In this document: piece by piece, positions 33,860 through 42,880 of the stretch
Numbering within the stretch: the first letter of the stretch is position 1
Layout of the letters: each line of letters begins with the position of its first letter
Origin: Clostridiaceae bacterium
Lineage (GTDB): Bacteria; Bacillota; Clostridia; Oscillospirales; Acutalibacteraceae
Direction: 5' to 3'
Assembly: GCA_016288315.1 (NCBI GenBank)
Contig: JAEEYU010000013.1
Location: 1 to 61,095, forward strand
DNA: 61,095 nt
Position numbers and translations under genes: made by a program
The notes under the pieces: model-generated
What the model saw: only the letters and a program-made list of their open reading frames with translations
What the model was told of the DNA's origin: nothing
The model's database searches: none

Positions 33860-35448
33860 TGGCTGAAGAGAGCAAAATAGCGCGCACCTTCTTCGGTGCG
33901 GAAGACAATTCCGCCGCCACCATTGACAAGGAAAAGTTAGGTCAATACAGTGACATAGCCGTCAGAATGTTCCACACGAGAGTAATTGGCGGCAAAGAAC
34001 TTGTTGTGCCTGCTGTTGCTCAGTTTGCTTCAAAGGTTCTTAATGCGGTTGAAGTTTATCAGACTTTATTCTTTGTTAATGTTCTGAAAATCAACATGGT
34101 CTATGTCACCGCCATCAAGGCACTCATAGGCATTTACGATGTTCTCAATGACCCGCTGATGGGTATTGCCTATGACAGAACAAGAACACGCTGGGGCAAA
34201 TCGAGGCCGTATATTCTTTTCGGCGCAATCCCCTACTTTGTAAGCGCGGCGGTTTTGTATTCTGGCGCATTGTTTTTAAAAAGCCCGTCGGGAAACGATC
34301 CGAAAAAGATAATGTTTGTTTTTATTATGCTCTTTTTAAAGGAGACGTTTTCTACCGTTTACAACATTCCGCGGAACAATATGCTTGTGCTGATGACGCC
34401 CAACCCGAAAGACAGGATTTCTGTAAACCTGCTTCAGACATATATCGGCGAGTGGGGTTCACAGCTTGTTTATGCAATATTCCTGCCTCTTATGGAATTA
34501 AACAACAAGGGATATATACAGCTCCCGGTAGCTTCCCTTTTCTCGCTGCTCGGATGGATTTCGGCATTTATCGGAATTGCGGGCAATATGGCTATGGCAA
34601 TAACCTGCAAAGAAAGAGTTCTTTTGCAATCAAAGCCGGCGCCGATTGAAAAAACAATTCTGTATGTTCTGAAAAACAAATATATGCTGCGTAATTTCAT
34701 AGCGGGATTTGCTACATCCTGGTGGGCTGACGGCGGATATTCCTGGGACGTTGTTACACAGCAGGAGATTTTCGGAGGTTCAATTCCCTCGTTTATCTCT
34801 TATATGCCCTACAATGTAATGGATCCGATTTCGGTGACATTTATTCCCAAATTTGCAAAGATATTCAAGAATAACAACAGAAATGAACTTATTGCTTTGA
34901 GATTCTGGGACCTGTTGTGCGTATGCGGTATGTGGCTGGGAATTCCGTTTGTTGACAGAAAGTGGGTGGTCGTTGCAATTTACGCCTTCTTCTACGGGCT
35001 GAACGGTATAAACAACGGCCCCGCAAATGTTGTTGAAGGCGAAATCGGCAGAGAAATAAGCGACTACACCGAGTATGTTACCGGCGAGCGTCCTGACGGC
35101 ACAATCAATATTCTGACGAATCTGATTACAAAAATAACCGCACCGCTGAATGCCATGCTCACGATTGTTCTTTTCAAATGGTCCGGTTATGACACTACAA
35201 TTGAGATGCTTCCCTGGTCGCAGGGTAACAAAAAGGTTTATCAGAAGGTATTTTTCCTTTTCAACGGAATCAATGTTCTTCCGAGAATTGTTCATGTTAT
35301 TCCCTATTTCTTCTATGACCTTGTCGGTGAAAAACGCGAAAAAATGTATGTTGAGTTAAATGAAAGACGCGCTCTTATGGCAAAGAAGAGCGAAGGTATG
35401 GAAGAAGGCATTAACGAGATGATTGAAATGCTCGCCGAAGAAGAGTGA
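33859..35448 (+). CDS. GPH-family (MelB-like) sugar:cation symporter
   Basis: 529 residues, around twelve membrane helices. The family signature is clear near residues 95-112: NDPLMGIAYDRTRTRWGKSR. Members move glycosides, glucuronides or related sugars with Na+ or H+. The N-terminal cytoplasmic part is about 40 residues longer than in MelB. Its substrate cannot be read from the sequence; no glycosidase is in the operon. It is translationally coupled to the Big_2 protein (TGATG). Confidence 0.88.
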   Translation: MAEESKIARTFFGAEDNSAATIDKEKLGQYSDIAVRMFHTRVIGGKELVVPAVAQFASKVLNAVEVYQTLFFVNVLKINMVYVTAIKALIGIYDVLNDPLMGIAYDRTRTRWGKSRPYILFGAIPYFVSAAVLYSGALFLKSPSGNDPKKIMFVFIMLFLKETFSTVYNIPRNNMLVLMTPNPKDRISVNLLQTYIGEWGSQLVYAIFLPLMELNNKGYIQLPVASLFSLLGWISAFIGIAGNMAMAITCKERVLLQSKPAPIEKTILYVLKNKYMLRNFIAGFATSWWADGGYSWDVVTQQEIFGGSIPSFISYMPYNVMDPISVTFIPKFAKIFKNNNRNELIALRFWDLLCVCGMWLGIPFVDRKWVVVAIYAFFYGLNGINNGPANVVEGEIGREISDYTEYVTGERPDGTINILTNLITKITAPLNAMLTIVLFKWSGYDTTIEMLPWSQGNKKVYQKVFFLFNGINVLPRIVHVIPYFFYDLVGEKREKMYVELNERRALMAKKSEGMEEGINEMIEMLAEEE

Positions 35449-35458
35449 ATAAAAAAAC

Positions 35459-35480
35459 GCCCTTGAGAAAACTCAAGGGC
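35459..35480. terminator. Bidirectional terminator between transporter and aldo/keto reductase genes
   Basis: Perfect 9-bp stem GCCCTTGAG / CTCAAGGGC with an AAAA loop, followed by AAATTTTTTG and preceded by AAAAAAA. Confidence 0.93.
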
Positions 35481-35494
35481 AAATTTTTTGTTTA

Positions 35495-36580
35495 TTATTC
35501 GAAAACTTCGGCGCAGGAAGCGAGTTCCTGAATTACGGGAATCTTCTGCGGACAGACCTTTTCGCAGGCGCCGCACTTCAGGCATTCGGACGCTTTACAG
35601 GAATTTTCGACAGCGGAATTGTAGCGCTTCTGACCTTTTTCAATCTGACCGTAAATCAGCTGTTCGTTTCTTGCGGCGAAAATGGCGGGAATGTCAATCT
35701 GTTTCGGGCAGCCTTTTTTGCAGTATTCGCAGGCAGTGCAGGGAATCTGCTTAACTTCATTGAACGCCTTTTGCGCCTCGTTGATTACGGCATATTCATC
35801 TGAATCAAGAGGTCTGAAATCTTTCATAAACGAAAGATTATCCTGCATCTGCTCAATGTTCGACATACCGGAGAGAACGGAGAGAACACCGTCAAGCGAT
35901 GCGGCAAAGCGGATTGCCCATGAAGCGTAGGAAGCGTCGGGATTTGCTTTTTTGAAAATCTCCTTTACCGATTCGGGAGGGTCGGCAAGACGGCCGCCCT
36001 TAACGGGTTCCATAATTACTATCTGCTTATTGTGCTTTCTGGCGACCTCGTAGTTCTCTCTTGATCTGACTTTTGAACTCTCCCAGTCGCAGTAGTTAAT
36101 CTGAAGCTGAACGAAATCGACATCCTCATGCTCTGTCAGGAGTTCATCGAGAAGCTGAGGACCGCCGTGGAACGAGAAACCGTAATGTTTGATTTTGCCT
36201 GCCCGCTTTTGCTCCCTGGCGAAGTTCCAAAGGTCGAATTTGTCATATTTCTTGAAGTTCTTTTCCATAAGCGAATGGAGAAGGTAATAATCAAAATACT
36301 CCGCTCCGGTTCTTTTGAGACTTGTGTCAAGCTGACCGCGGGCGATTTTTTCGGTAAGGGCAACACTTGCGTTGAGTTTTGACGCGATTGTGTATGTGCT
36401 GCGCTCATACCTTGAACACAACGCCTTGCGTGCTGCGTCCTCCGAACCGATATAAACATAAGCGGTGTCGAAATATGTTCCGCCGCTTTCAATAAACATA
36501 TCCACCATTTTGCTTGTCTGGGCAATATCTATGCCTACTCCTTTGCGGGGAAGGCGCATAAGACCGAAACCGAGTTTCAT
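35495..36580 (-). CDS. Aldo/keto reductase with C-terminal 4Fe-4S ferredoxin domain
   Basis: 361 residues. The aldo/keto reductase barrel (1-270) keeps the catalytic tetrad Asp38, Tyr43, Lys68 and His102. The tail carries two CxxCxxCxxxCP cluster motifs (Cys281, 284, 287, 291 and Cys333, 336, 339, 343). Such fusions are common in anaerobes and probably exchange electrons between ferredoxin-like centres and NAD(P)H; physiological substrates are mostly unknown. Single-gene unit with its own promoter. GGATGATAAT precedes the ATG with only a short purine box (AAAGGA). Confidence 0.93.
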   Translation of the reverse strand: MKLGFGLMRLPRKGVGIDIAQTSKMVDMFIESGGTYFDTAYVYIGSEDAARKALCSRYERSTYTIASKLNASVALTEKIARGQLDTSLKRTGAEYFDYYLLHSLMEKNFKKYDKFDLWNFAREQKRAGKIKHYGFSFHGGPQLLDELLTEHEDVDFVQLQINYCDWESSKVRSRENYEVARKHNKQIVIMEPVKGGRLADPPESVKEIFKKANPDASYASWAIRFAASLDGVLSVLSGMSNIEQMQDNLSFMKDFRPLDSDEYAVINEAQKAFNEVKQIPCTACEYCKKGCPKQIDIPAIFAARNEQLIYGQIEKGQKRYNSAVENSCKASECLKCGACEKVCPQKIPVIQELASCAEVFE

Positions 36581-36612
36581 ATTATCATCCTTTCAATTTG
36601 CTTTCTTGTTTA

Positions 36613-36641
36613 ATATTATCATAAAAGAAAAATCAATTCAA
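36613..36641 (-). promoter_or_regulatory. Candidate promoter of the aldo/keto reductase gene
   Basis: TTGAAT (36636-36641) and TAATAT (36613-36618) on the minus strand, 17 bases apart. Confidence 0.45.
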
Positions 36642-36659
36642 TAACAAAAATCTGCGGTC

Positions 36660-36688
36660 TTGTAATGTGAATTATAAAATGATAAAAT
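36660..36688 (+). promoter_or_regulatory. Promoter of the udp operon
   Basis: TTGTAA (36660-36665), 17-base spacer, TAAAAT (36683-36688); about 30 bases before the udp start. Confidence 0.6.
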
Positions 36689-36719
36689 ACATTTGAATTA
36701 TTTCTTCGGAGGTATCAAT

Positions 36720-37490
36720 ATGGACGATTCATTACAGTATCATATTATGCTTGGAAAAAAAGACGGCGCAAAATATGCAATTCTGCCGGGAGACCCGGGC
36801 AGAACACAGCTGATTGCATCATTTCTCGACAATCCCGAAGAAATTGCCTTCAACAGGGAATTCCGCACATTTGCAGGTTACCTTGACGGCGAAAAAGTGC
36901 TTGTTGTTTCAACCGGCATCGGCGCCCCTTCGGCGGCTATTTGCATGGAAGAGCTTGCCAAAATCGGCGTTGATACCTTTATCAGAGTCGGCACCTGCGG
37001 AGGTATGCAGGATGATGTTCTGCCCGGTGACGTGATAATTGCCAACGGCGCAATAAGAATGGACGGCACGTCAAAGGAGTATATGCCTGTGGAATACCCT
37101 GCCGTTGCAGATTTGTTTGTTACAAAAGCTCTTGCAGATGCCGCAAAGGAACTGGATTACAGAAACCATATCGGCATTGTGCAGGCAAAAGACAGTTTTT
37201 ACGGTCAGCACGCCCCTGACAGTATGGGCTGCAGTCAGGAGCTGAAAAGCAAATGGAGCGCGTGGATAAAAGGAGGCTGCCTTGCTTCCGAAATGGAGAG
37301 CAGTGCGCTGTTTGTTGTTGCGGGAGTCCGCCGTCTGCGTGCGGGCGCTGTGTTCCATTGCGTGTGGAACCAGGAAATTGCAGGCAAAGGTATGCCTCAG
37401 GAAGGAAGAACAGATGACACTACAAAGGCAATAAAAACCGCTGTTCTTGCCCTTCGCAAGCTTATAAAAGAGGACAGGGAAAATGGATAA
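36720..37490 (+). CDS. udp: Uridine phosphorylase
   Basis: 256 residues from the ATG at 36720, which GGAGG precedes (an upstream in-frame start at 36693 lacks one). Family PNP_UDP_1: phosphate-binding GDPGR (about 23-27), RVGTCGG (about 90-96) and the EMESSALF motif (about 192-199). Segment order and wording fit the uridine phosphorylase branch (RMDGTS.E..PVE.PAVAD), which splits uridine into uracil and ribose 1-phosphate for salvage. A purine nucleoside phosphorylase activity is less likely. It overlaps the following HAD gene by eight bases. Confidence 0.9.
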   Translation: MDDSLQYHIMLGKKDGAKYAILPGDPGRTQLIASFLDNPEEIAFNREFRTFAGYLDGEKVLVVSTGIGAPSAAICMEELAKIGVDTFIRVGTCGGMQDDVLPGDVIIANGAIRMDGTSKEYMPVEYPAVADLFVTKALADAAKELDYRNHIGIVQAKDSFYGQHAPDSMGCSQELKSKWSAWIKGGCLASEMESSALFVVAGVRRLRAGAVFHCVWNQEIAGKGMPQEGRTDDTTKAIKTAVLALRKLIKEDRENG

Positions 37491-38166
37491 ACGCCTTATT
37501 GCGACCGATTTTGACGGAACGCTTTTTGTAAACGGAGAGGTTGCTCCGTCCGTGAGAAAGGCCATTGATTTATGGCGGGCTGACGGAAGATATTTCGGAA
37601 TTGTAACGGGCAGAGGAAATGATTTTTTTGAGAAAGTCAAAGAAGAAAAGATTCCCGTTGATTTTCTGATTGTTTATACGGGTTCTGTTGTTGCCGACAG
37701 AGAAGGGAATGTTATTTATGAAAGATTCATTCCCTCCGATGTTTTTGAACAGCTTGAAAAAACATTTTCCGCTTATGATGATGTTGAATACTATTCAAAC
37801 GGCGACGGCAATCCGCAACACCATTTTTACGCAACATTCGGCAGTGTTGCGAGAGCGCTTGAAGTCAAGGATGAAATTGAAGGAATATTCGGAGACAGGC
37901 TTGCGGTTTTTGTTAACGGAAGACACGTCAACATAGGAACGGCGGGCACCGGAAAGGCACAGGCGGTCAAGGTTGTTCTTGAACATTTTTCACTGCCGGA
38001 AAGCAGTGCCGCTGTTGCAGGTGATGACTACAACGACCTTGAAATGATAAAGGCGTTTGACGGCTGGGCGGTTGAAAACGGCAAGCCGGATGTTGTTGCG
38101 CAGGCGCCGCACATATGCAAGGATGTCGGCGAGCTTGCGCTTAAACTTTTAGCTGAAAATAATTAA
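37483..38166 (+). CDS. HAD-superfamily phosphatase, Cof type
   Basis: 227 residues. Motif I DFDGTL (8-13), motif II/III region and motif IV GDDYNDLEM (about 183-191) identify a Cof/Cap2B-type HAD hydrolase that dephosphorylates small metabolites such as sugar phosphates. Because it overlaps udp, a link to ribose 1-phosphate or nucleotide turnover is possible, but this is inference from position. Confidence 0.9.
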   Translation: MDKRLIATDFDGTLFVNGEVAPSVRKAIDLWRADGRYFGIVTGRGNDFFEKVKEEKIPVDFLIVYTGSVVADREGNVIYERFIPSDVFEQLEKTFSAYDDVEYYSNGDGNPQHHFYATFGSVARALEVKDEIEGIFGDRLAVFVNGRHVNIGTAGTGKAQAVKVVLEHFSLPESSAAVAGDDYNDLEMIKAFDGWAVENGKPDVVAQAPHICKDVGELALKLLAENN

Positions 38167-38175
38167 GGGGATATT

Positions 38176-39384
38176 ATGAATTCTTTTATTGCAAAACTCC
38201 GCATTACTCTTAATAAAATCGGGCTTGCAATCGGATCGGTTTTTTACAAAATCACGTTCGGGATGTTCCCTGCGTCTATGTTTTATATGTCGGTTAAATC
38301 AGGGCATATAAACACAGATGTCAGGGTTGTCAGTGAAGACGATGAGAGCGTTACAATAGCAAAATACAACAAATACGGGGTTATGGTCAGGGATGATTTC
38401 AAGATAATCGCAACAACCGACCTGCATCTCGGCGATGACCCGAAACTTCGCAGAAAAGCGTTGCAGATGCTTGCAAATCATATTACAAACGCAAGACCGG
38501 ACCTTGTTGTTTTCACAGGCGATATAATTCTTTCAAGATTCCAGCAGGTTGACGCAATTCAGTTTGCAAAGCTTATGGAAAAAATAGGCATATTCTGGAC
38601 TATATGCTACGGAAACCACGAAGCAAGGGAAGACAAGGGTTTTTTCAAGCGACTGCTTCTTGAGGGTGTCAGGACATATCCGCACTGCCTTGTAAAGAAC
38701 GGTCCGGAAGAACTGTTCGGCTACGGCAACCATTACATAAACATTTTAAACGGTGAAAACTCAATTCAGCAGACGCTGTTTCTTTTTGACTCGGGCAGAG
38801 ATATTCTTGACAAATACAGAGGGAGCCACGGCGTTTCTGAAAACATGCAGGGCTACGATTTTATAAAAAAAGACCAGATTGACTGGTATAAAAGCCGAAT
38901 AGATATGCTCCGTGAGAAATACGGTGTTTTCAGGTCAATGGTGTTTATGCACATTCCCCTGCCCGAATACGCCGAGGCAATTGCCGGCAATGATGAAGAC
39001 GGCTGGAGTTTCACCGACAATTGCAAAATTCTTTACGGCTCGGCCTATGAGAGCGTCGGCTGTTCACCGTTCAACAGCGGTATGTTTGATGCAATTCTTG
39101 AAAAAGGGAGCACGCAGGCGGTTTTCAGCGGGCACGACCACGTTAATGATTACTGTGCGCTGTATAAGGGAATATATCTTGTTTACAACCAGTGCTGCGG
39201 CTATGAAACATACGGGCTGTCGGAAAAAATTGAATGCGAGGAAAAAGACTGGCCTTTAGGCGTTACCGTAATTCTTATTCACATTGACGGCAGTTTTGAC
39301 CTTGCTCAGAGGTTTAACAGTATGTATCTCAAGGAGATATATGAAAAAGCGCAGCTTGAAAAACAGCTGAAAAAGAAAAGATAA
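38176..39384 (+). CDS. Metallophosphoesterase, calcineurin-like, with N-terminal extension
   Basis: 402 residues. About 70 N-terminal residues (amphipathic/hydrophobic, possible membrane association) precede the catalytic domain. Canonical motifs: TTDLHLGD (about 78-85), FTGDIIL (about 112), YGNHEARED (about 144), HIPLPE (about 258) and FSGHDHVND (about 318). It resembles Icc/PAP-type phosphodiesterases. Third gene of the udp transcript, nine bases after the HAD gene. Substrate unknown. Confidence 0.88.
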   Translation: MNSFIAKLRITLNKIGLAIGSVFYKITFGMFPASMFYMSVKSGHINTDVRVVSEDDESVTIAKYNKYGVMVRDDFKIIATTDLHLGDDPKLRRKALQMLANHITNARPDLVVFTGDIILSRFQQVDAIQFAKLMEKIGIFWTICYGNHEAREDKGFFKRLLLEGVRTYPHCLVKNGPEELFGYGNHYINILNGENSIQQTLFLFDSGRDILDKYRGSHGVSENMQGYDFIKKDQIDWYKSRIDMLREKYGVFRSMVFMHIPLPEYAEAIAGNDEDGWSFTDNCKILYGSAYESVGCSPFNSGMFDAILEKGSTQAVFSGHDHVNDYCALYKGIYLVYNQCCGYETYGLSEKIECEEKDWPLGVTVILIHIDGSFDLAQRFNSMYLKEIYEKAQLEKQLKKKR

Positions 39385-39392
39385 TCACAAAT

Positions 39393-39408
39393 CCGTGCTT
39401 CGGCACGG
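39393..39408 (+). terminator. Terminator of the udp operon
   Basis: CCGTGC / GCACGG stem with a TTCG tetraloop followed by GTTTTCTTTT. Confidence 0.88.
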
Positions 39409-39451
39409 GTTTTCTTTTAACACACTGTTTAATTATTGTTAATATGTTATC

Positions 39452-39480
39452 TTTACTTTATTTTATAAATATGTTATATT
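39452..39480 (+). promoter_or_regulatory. Promoter of the Gld-type ABC operon
   Basis: TTTACT (39452-39457), 17-base spacer, TATATT (39475-39480). Confidence 0.55.
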
Positions 39481-39519
39481 TTAGAATTGAATAAAAATGA
39501 ACCGATTGGAGGAATTGTT

Positions 39520-40575
39520 TTGATAGAGGTTCGCAATCTTACGCGCAAATACGGCGACTACACTGCTGTTGATTCCATAAGTTTTGACATTGAAGACGGC
39601 AGAATTTACGGTTTTCTCGGACCCAACGGCGCAGGCAAGTCAACAACGATGAATATAATCACCGGCTGTCTTGCGGCAACTTCCGGCACAGTGAGTGTCA
39701 ACGGCTTTGACATTTTCGAAGAGCCGATTAAAGCAAAAAAATGCATAGGATATCTTCCGGAGATTCCCCCGCTCTACCCCGATATGACTCCGCTTGAATA
39801 TCTGAAATTTGTCGGCAGTGCCAAGGGTATGAAAAAGGCGCAGCTTAATGAGGCGATTCCCGTTGTTATGGAAAAAACGGGTATTTCGGATGTTGCAGAC
39901 AAGCTTATAAAGAATCTTTCAAAGGGCTACAAGCAGAGGGTCGGAATTGCACAGGCAATTCTCGGAAACCCGCAGGTGGTTATTCTTGACGAGCCGACTG
40001 TCGGACTTGACCCGAAGCAGATTGTTGAAATACGCAACCTTATAAGGGAACTCGGCGAGAACCACACGGTTATTCTCAGCAGCCACATTCTGCCTGAGGT
40101 AAGCGAAGTCTGCGATGAAATAATAATAATTTCAAACGGAGAAATTGTCGCATCTGACACTGCCGAAAACCTTATTAACAAATTCAATCCCTCGACTATA
40201 ACCGAAATTATCATTAAAGGAGACGTCGAGAAAGCGGCGGAAGCAGTGGCTGAACTTGACGAAGTCAAAGAGGTGGAAATTGACGACAGCGCAACAGACG
40301 GCACTGCAAAGCTGGTTGTTACATCTGACTGCGACATCCGCGAAGCACTTGCGGAAATATTTATGCACAACGGCATTCTTGCAATTTCAATGAACCTCTC
40401 AAAAGCAAGTCTTGAAGACATCTTCCTTGAAGTGACAAGCGAAAACCTGCACATGCTCACAGGCGCGGCACCTGTAAAAAAAGATGCGCCTGCCGACAGC
40501 GGCGAGGTTGATGAAATTCAGAAAGACAATGTCAACGAATTATATGAAGAAACAAGTGAGGAGGGTGATGAATAA
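39520..40575 (+). CDS. ABC transporter ATPase (GldA/ABC-2 type)
   Basis: 351 residues from a TTG start at 39520, chosen because GGAGGA lies seven bases before it; a TTG at 39487 would add eleven residues that do not look like the family. Walker A GPNGAGKS (34-41), signature LSKGY, Walker B VILDEP. The C-terminal third (about 215-305) is the DUF4162-like regulatory region, followed by an acidic tail. Together with the next three genes it matches the GldA-GldF-GldG plus DUF4340 ABC system, called after gliding motility but widespread in non-gliding bacteria. What it exports is unknown. Overlaps/abuts the permease at 40575. Confidence 0.92.
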   Translation: MIEVRNLTRKYGDYTAVDSISFDIEDGRIYGFLGPNGAGKSTTMNIITGCLAATSGTVSVNGFDIFEEPIKAKKCIGYLPEIPPLYPDMTPLEYLKFVGSAKGMKKAQLNEAIPVVMEKTGISDVADKLIKNLSKGYKQRVGIAQAILGNPQVVILDEPTVGLDPKQIVEIRNLIRELGENHTVILSSHILPEVSEVCDEIIIISNGEIVASDTAENLINKFNPSTITEIIIKGDVEKAAEAVAELDEVKEVEIDDSATDGTAKLVVTSDCDIREALAEIFMHNGILAISMNLSKASLEDIFLEVTSENLHMLTGAAPVKKDAPADSGEVDEIQKDNVNELYEETSEEGDE

Positions 40576-41438
40576 TGGGCGCTGTGTTTAAAAAGGAACT
40601 GCGCGGATATTTCACGGGCTTTACCGGATATATCCTGCTGGCGGTTATGCTCGTTATGATGGGCATTTACACAATGATTTACTGCCTTTCATACCAATAT
40701 TCCGCATTTGAATTTGTTTACGGCAACACGGTATTTGTGCTTATGCTGTTTGTTCCCATTCTCACAATGAGAATGTTTGCGGAAGAAAAGAAGCAGGGAA
40801 CGGACCGTCTGCTCTATTCTCTGCCGCTTAAAATGAGCGATATTATAATCGGTAAATACCTCGCTTCACTTGTTGTTCTCGGCATACCCTGCCTGTTTGC
40901 GGGAATATATCCGCTTATTCTTTCAAAATTCGGAAATATGAATTTTAAACTCATTTATGTTACAATGCTGGGATTTTTCCTTCTCGGAGCTGCACTGACA
41001 GCGGTTTGTATGTTTATTTCACTGCTTACCGAAAACCAGATTGTAGCGGCTATTGTTTCGTTTGTTGTTCTTTTGCTCAACTACTTTATGAACAATCTGA
41101 CGGGTTATGTGCCCTCTACCCTTTTTGCATCAACGGTTATTCTTGTTATTCTTGTAATAATTGTCGGACTGGTTGTATGGGCAGTTACAAAAAATGCCGT
41201 GCTTGCGGATATTGTGGCAATCGCCCTTATGCTGGCGCTAATTGTCATCCGTCTTGTCAAAGCCGAGCTTATACAGGGTATTCTTCCGAAAATTCTCAAT
41301 AAAATCGAACTGTTTGAACAGTTTTTCAACATTGTTTACGGCTCACTGGAAATCTCAACCATAGTTTTGTATTTAAGCGTTATAGTGCTGTTCTGTGTTA
41401 TGAGCGTTCAGGTTCTTGAAAGAAGGAGGTGGGCATAA
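40575..41438 (+). CDS. ABC-2 type permease (GldF-like)
   Basis: 287 residues with six predicted membrane helices and the start FKKELRGYFTGFTGYILLAV characteristic of this permease group. Helix-loop MRMFAEEKKQGTDRLLYSLPL after helix 2 is the conserved cytoplasmic coupling region. Start overlaps the preceding stop by one base; stop overlaps the GldG-like start by one base. Confidence 0.92.
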   Translation: MGAVFKKELRGYFTGFTGYILLAVMLVMMGIYTMIYCLSYQYSAFEFVYGNTVFVLMLFVPILTMRMFAEEKKQGTDRLLYSLPLKMSDIIIGKYLASLVVLGIPCLFAGIYPLILSKFGNMNFKLIYVTMLGFFLLGAALTAVCMFISLLTENQIVAAIVSFVVLLLNYFMNNLTGYVPSTLFASTVILVILVIIVGLVVWAVTKNAVLADIVAIALMLALIVIRLVKAELIQGILPKILNKIELFEQFFNIVYGSLEISTIVLYLSVIVLFCVMSVQVLERRRWA

Positions 41439-42880
41439 TGAGTAAAAAAACAGGCGTTAAGGATGCCTTCAGATCACGTTCATCCAAAGCGGGCGGTGTT
41501 TCACTTATTATAATTGCCGTCGTGCTTGCGATTATTATTGCCGTTAATCTCATTATTCCGAAGCTTCCTTCAAAAGTCACCTCGTTCGATTTGTCATCGG
41601 CGGGCAAGTTCTCCGTAGGCGAAATAACAAAAGGTGTCATTAACTCGCTTAATGACAACGTAAACATCTACTATGTTGTTGAGGGCGGAAACGAAGATTC
41701 GTCTGTAAAATCACTTCTGAAGAGTTATGATTCGGCAAGTTCAAAGGTCAGCACCAAAATTGTTGACCCGATTGTCAACCCCAAATTCACAGCCAAATTC
41801 ACAGATGAAAAAGTTGAAAGCGGAAGCATTATTGTTGCGTGCGGCGAAAGATCCAAGGTTATTCCCGGCAACGACCTTTATGAATACTCGGTTGACTACA
41901 ACACTTACCAGTATCAGCCGACAGCTTTTGCCGCCGAAAACGTTATTACAAACGGAATTACTTTCGTAACCAGCGAGAATCTGCCGAAAATCAGTTTTCT
42001 GACAGGTCACGGAGAAGCGGATCTTGACCCTTCGTTCAGCTCCGCTCTTTCAAATGCGAACTATGAAATTGATACACTCAAGCTTGCCGCTCAGGGCGGG
42101 GTGCCCGAAGGCACTGACTGCGTGGCTGTTGTTGCGCCTAAGCTTGACTTTTCAAAAGAAGATGTCAAAGCCCTTAACGATTATGTGGCAAAGGGTGGCA
42201 AAATATATATGGCATCGGACGATGTTGACCTTGAAAAATACCCGAACCTTGTTTCTTTCCTTAAAGGTTACGGTATTGAACTTGTTAAAGGAATACTTGT
42301 TGAGCTTGACACAAATTACTGCTATTCGTATAACGGAATGAGCATAAACTATATGCTTCTGCCGCACACCGACAATCACGAAATAACAAAAGATCTGACC
42401 AATTATTATGTGATGTTCCCTCAAACGCAGGGCTTCACAATAGCCGAAAACCTGCCTGAGGGCGTTAAGGTTGACCCTATTGTTTCTTCAAGTGAAAAAG
42501 CATATTCGTCAATAAACATTGAAGAAAAAACCTCTTCAGAAAAAGAAGAGGGCGACATAGAGGTTGACGGCACATTCAAGCTCGGTGCGGCGGTTTCATA
42601 CAACGAGGGCAAAATAGTCTATTACTCAAACTCCAGGTTTATGGAATCGACAGTAAACCAGTCCGTTTCGGGCGCTAACTCCATATTATTTATTAAATCA
42701 TTCGGCTGGCTTTGCGACACGCCTGATTCGGTAAGCATACCTTCAAAATCAGTGTCTTATGATGTTCTGACAATGCCCAGCATGACAGCGAACGTGCTTA
42801 AAACGGTTATGGTAGGCGTTGTGCCCGCTCTGCTTATTATTGCGGGAATCGCTGTTGTTATATTAAGGAAAAAGCGCTGA
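41438..42880 (+). CDS. GldG-like auxiliary ABC protein
   Basis: 480 residues. Membrane helix near residues 22-43, then a large extracellular domain of the GldG/ABC_transp_aux type (FLTGHGEADLDPSFSSAL, about 185-205; the THGHGE-like loop is a family mark), and a second membrane helix at the C-terminus (about 455-477). AAGGAGG precedes the ATG at 41438. It couples by overlap to both neighbours. Confidence 0.9.
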   Translation: MSKKTGVKDAFRSRSSKAGGVSLIIIAVVLAIIIAVNLIIPKLPSKVTSFDLSSAGKFSVGEITKGVINSLNDNVNIYYVVEGGNEDSSVKSLLKSYDSASSKVSTKIVDPIVNPKFTAKFTDEKVESGSIIVACGERSKVIPGNDLYEYSVDYNTYQYQPTAFAAENVITNGITFVTSENLPKISFLTGHGEADLDPSFSSALSNANYEIDTLKLAAQGGVPEGTDCVAVVAPKLDFSKEDVKALNDYVAKGGKIYMASDDVDLEKYPNLVSFLKGYGIELVKGILVELDTNYCYSYNGMSINYMLLPHTDNHEITKDLTNYYVMFPQTQGFTIAENLPEGVKVDPIVSSSEKAYSSINIEEKTSSEKEEGDIEVDGTFKLGAAVSYNEGKIVYYSNSRFMESTVNQSVSGANSILFIKSFGWLCDTPDSVSIPSKSVSYDVLTMPSMTANVLKTVMVGVVPALLIIAGIAVVILRKKR

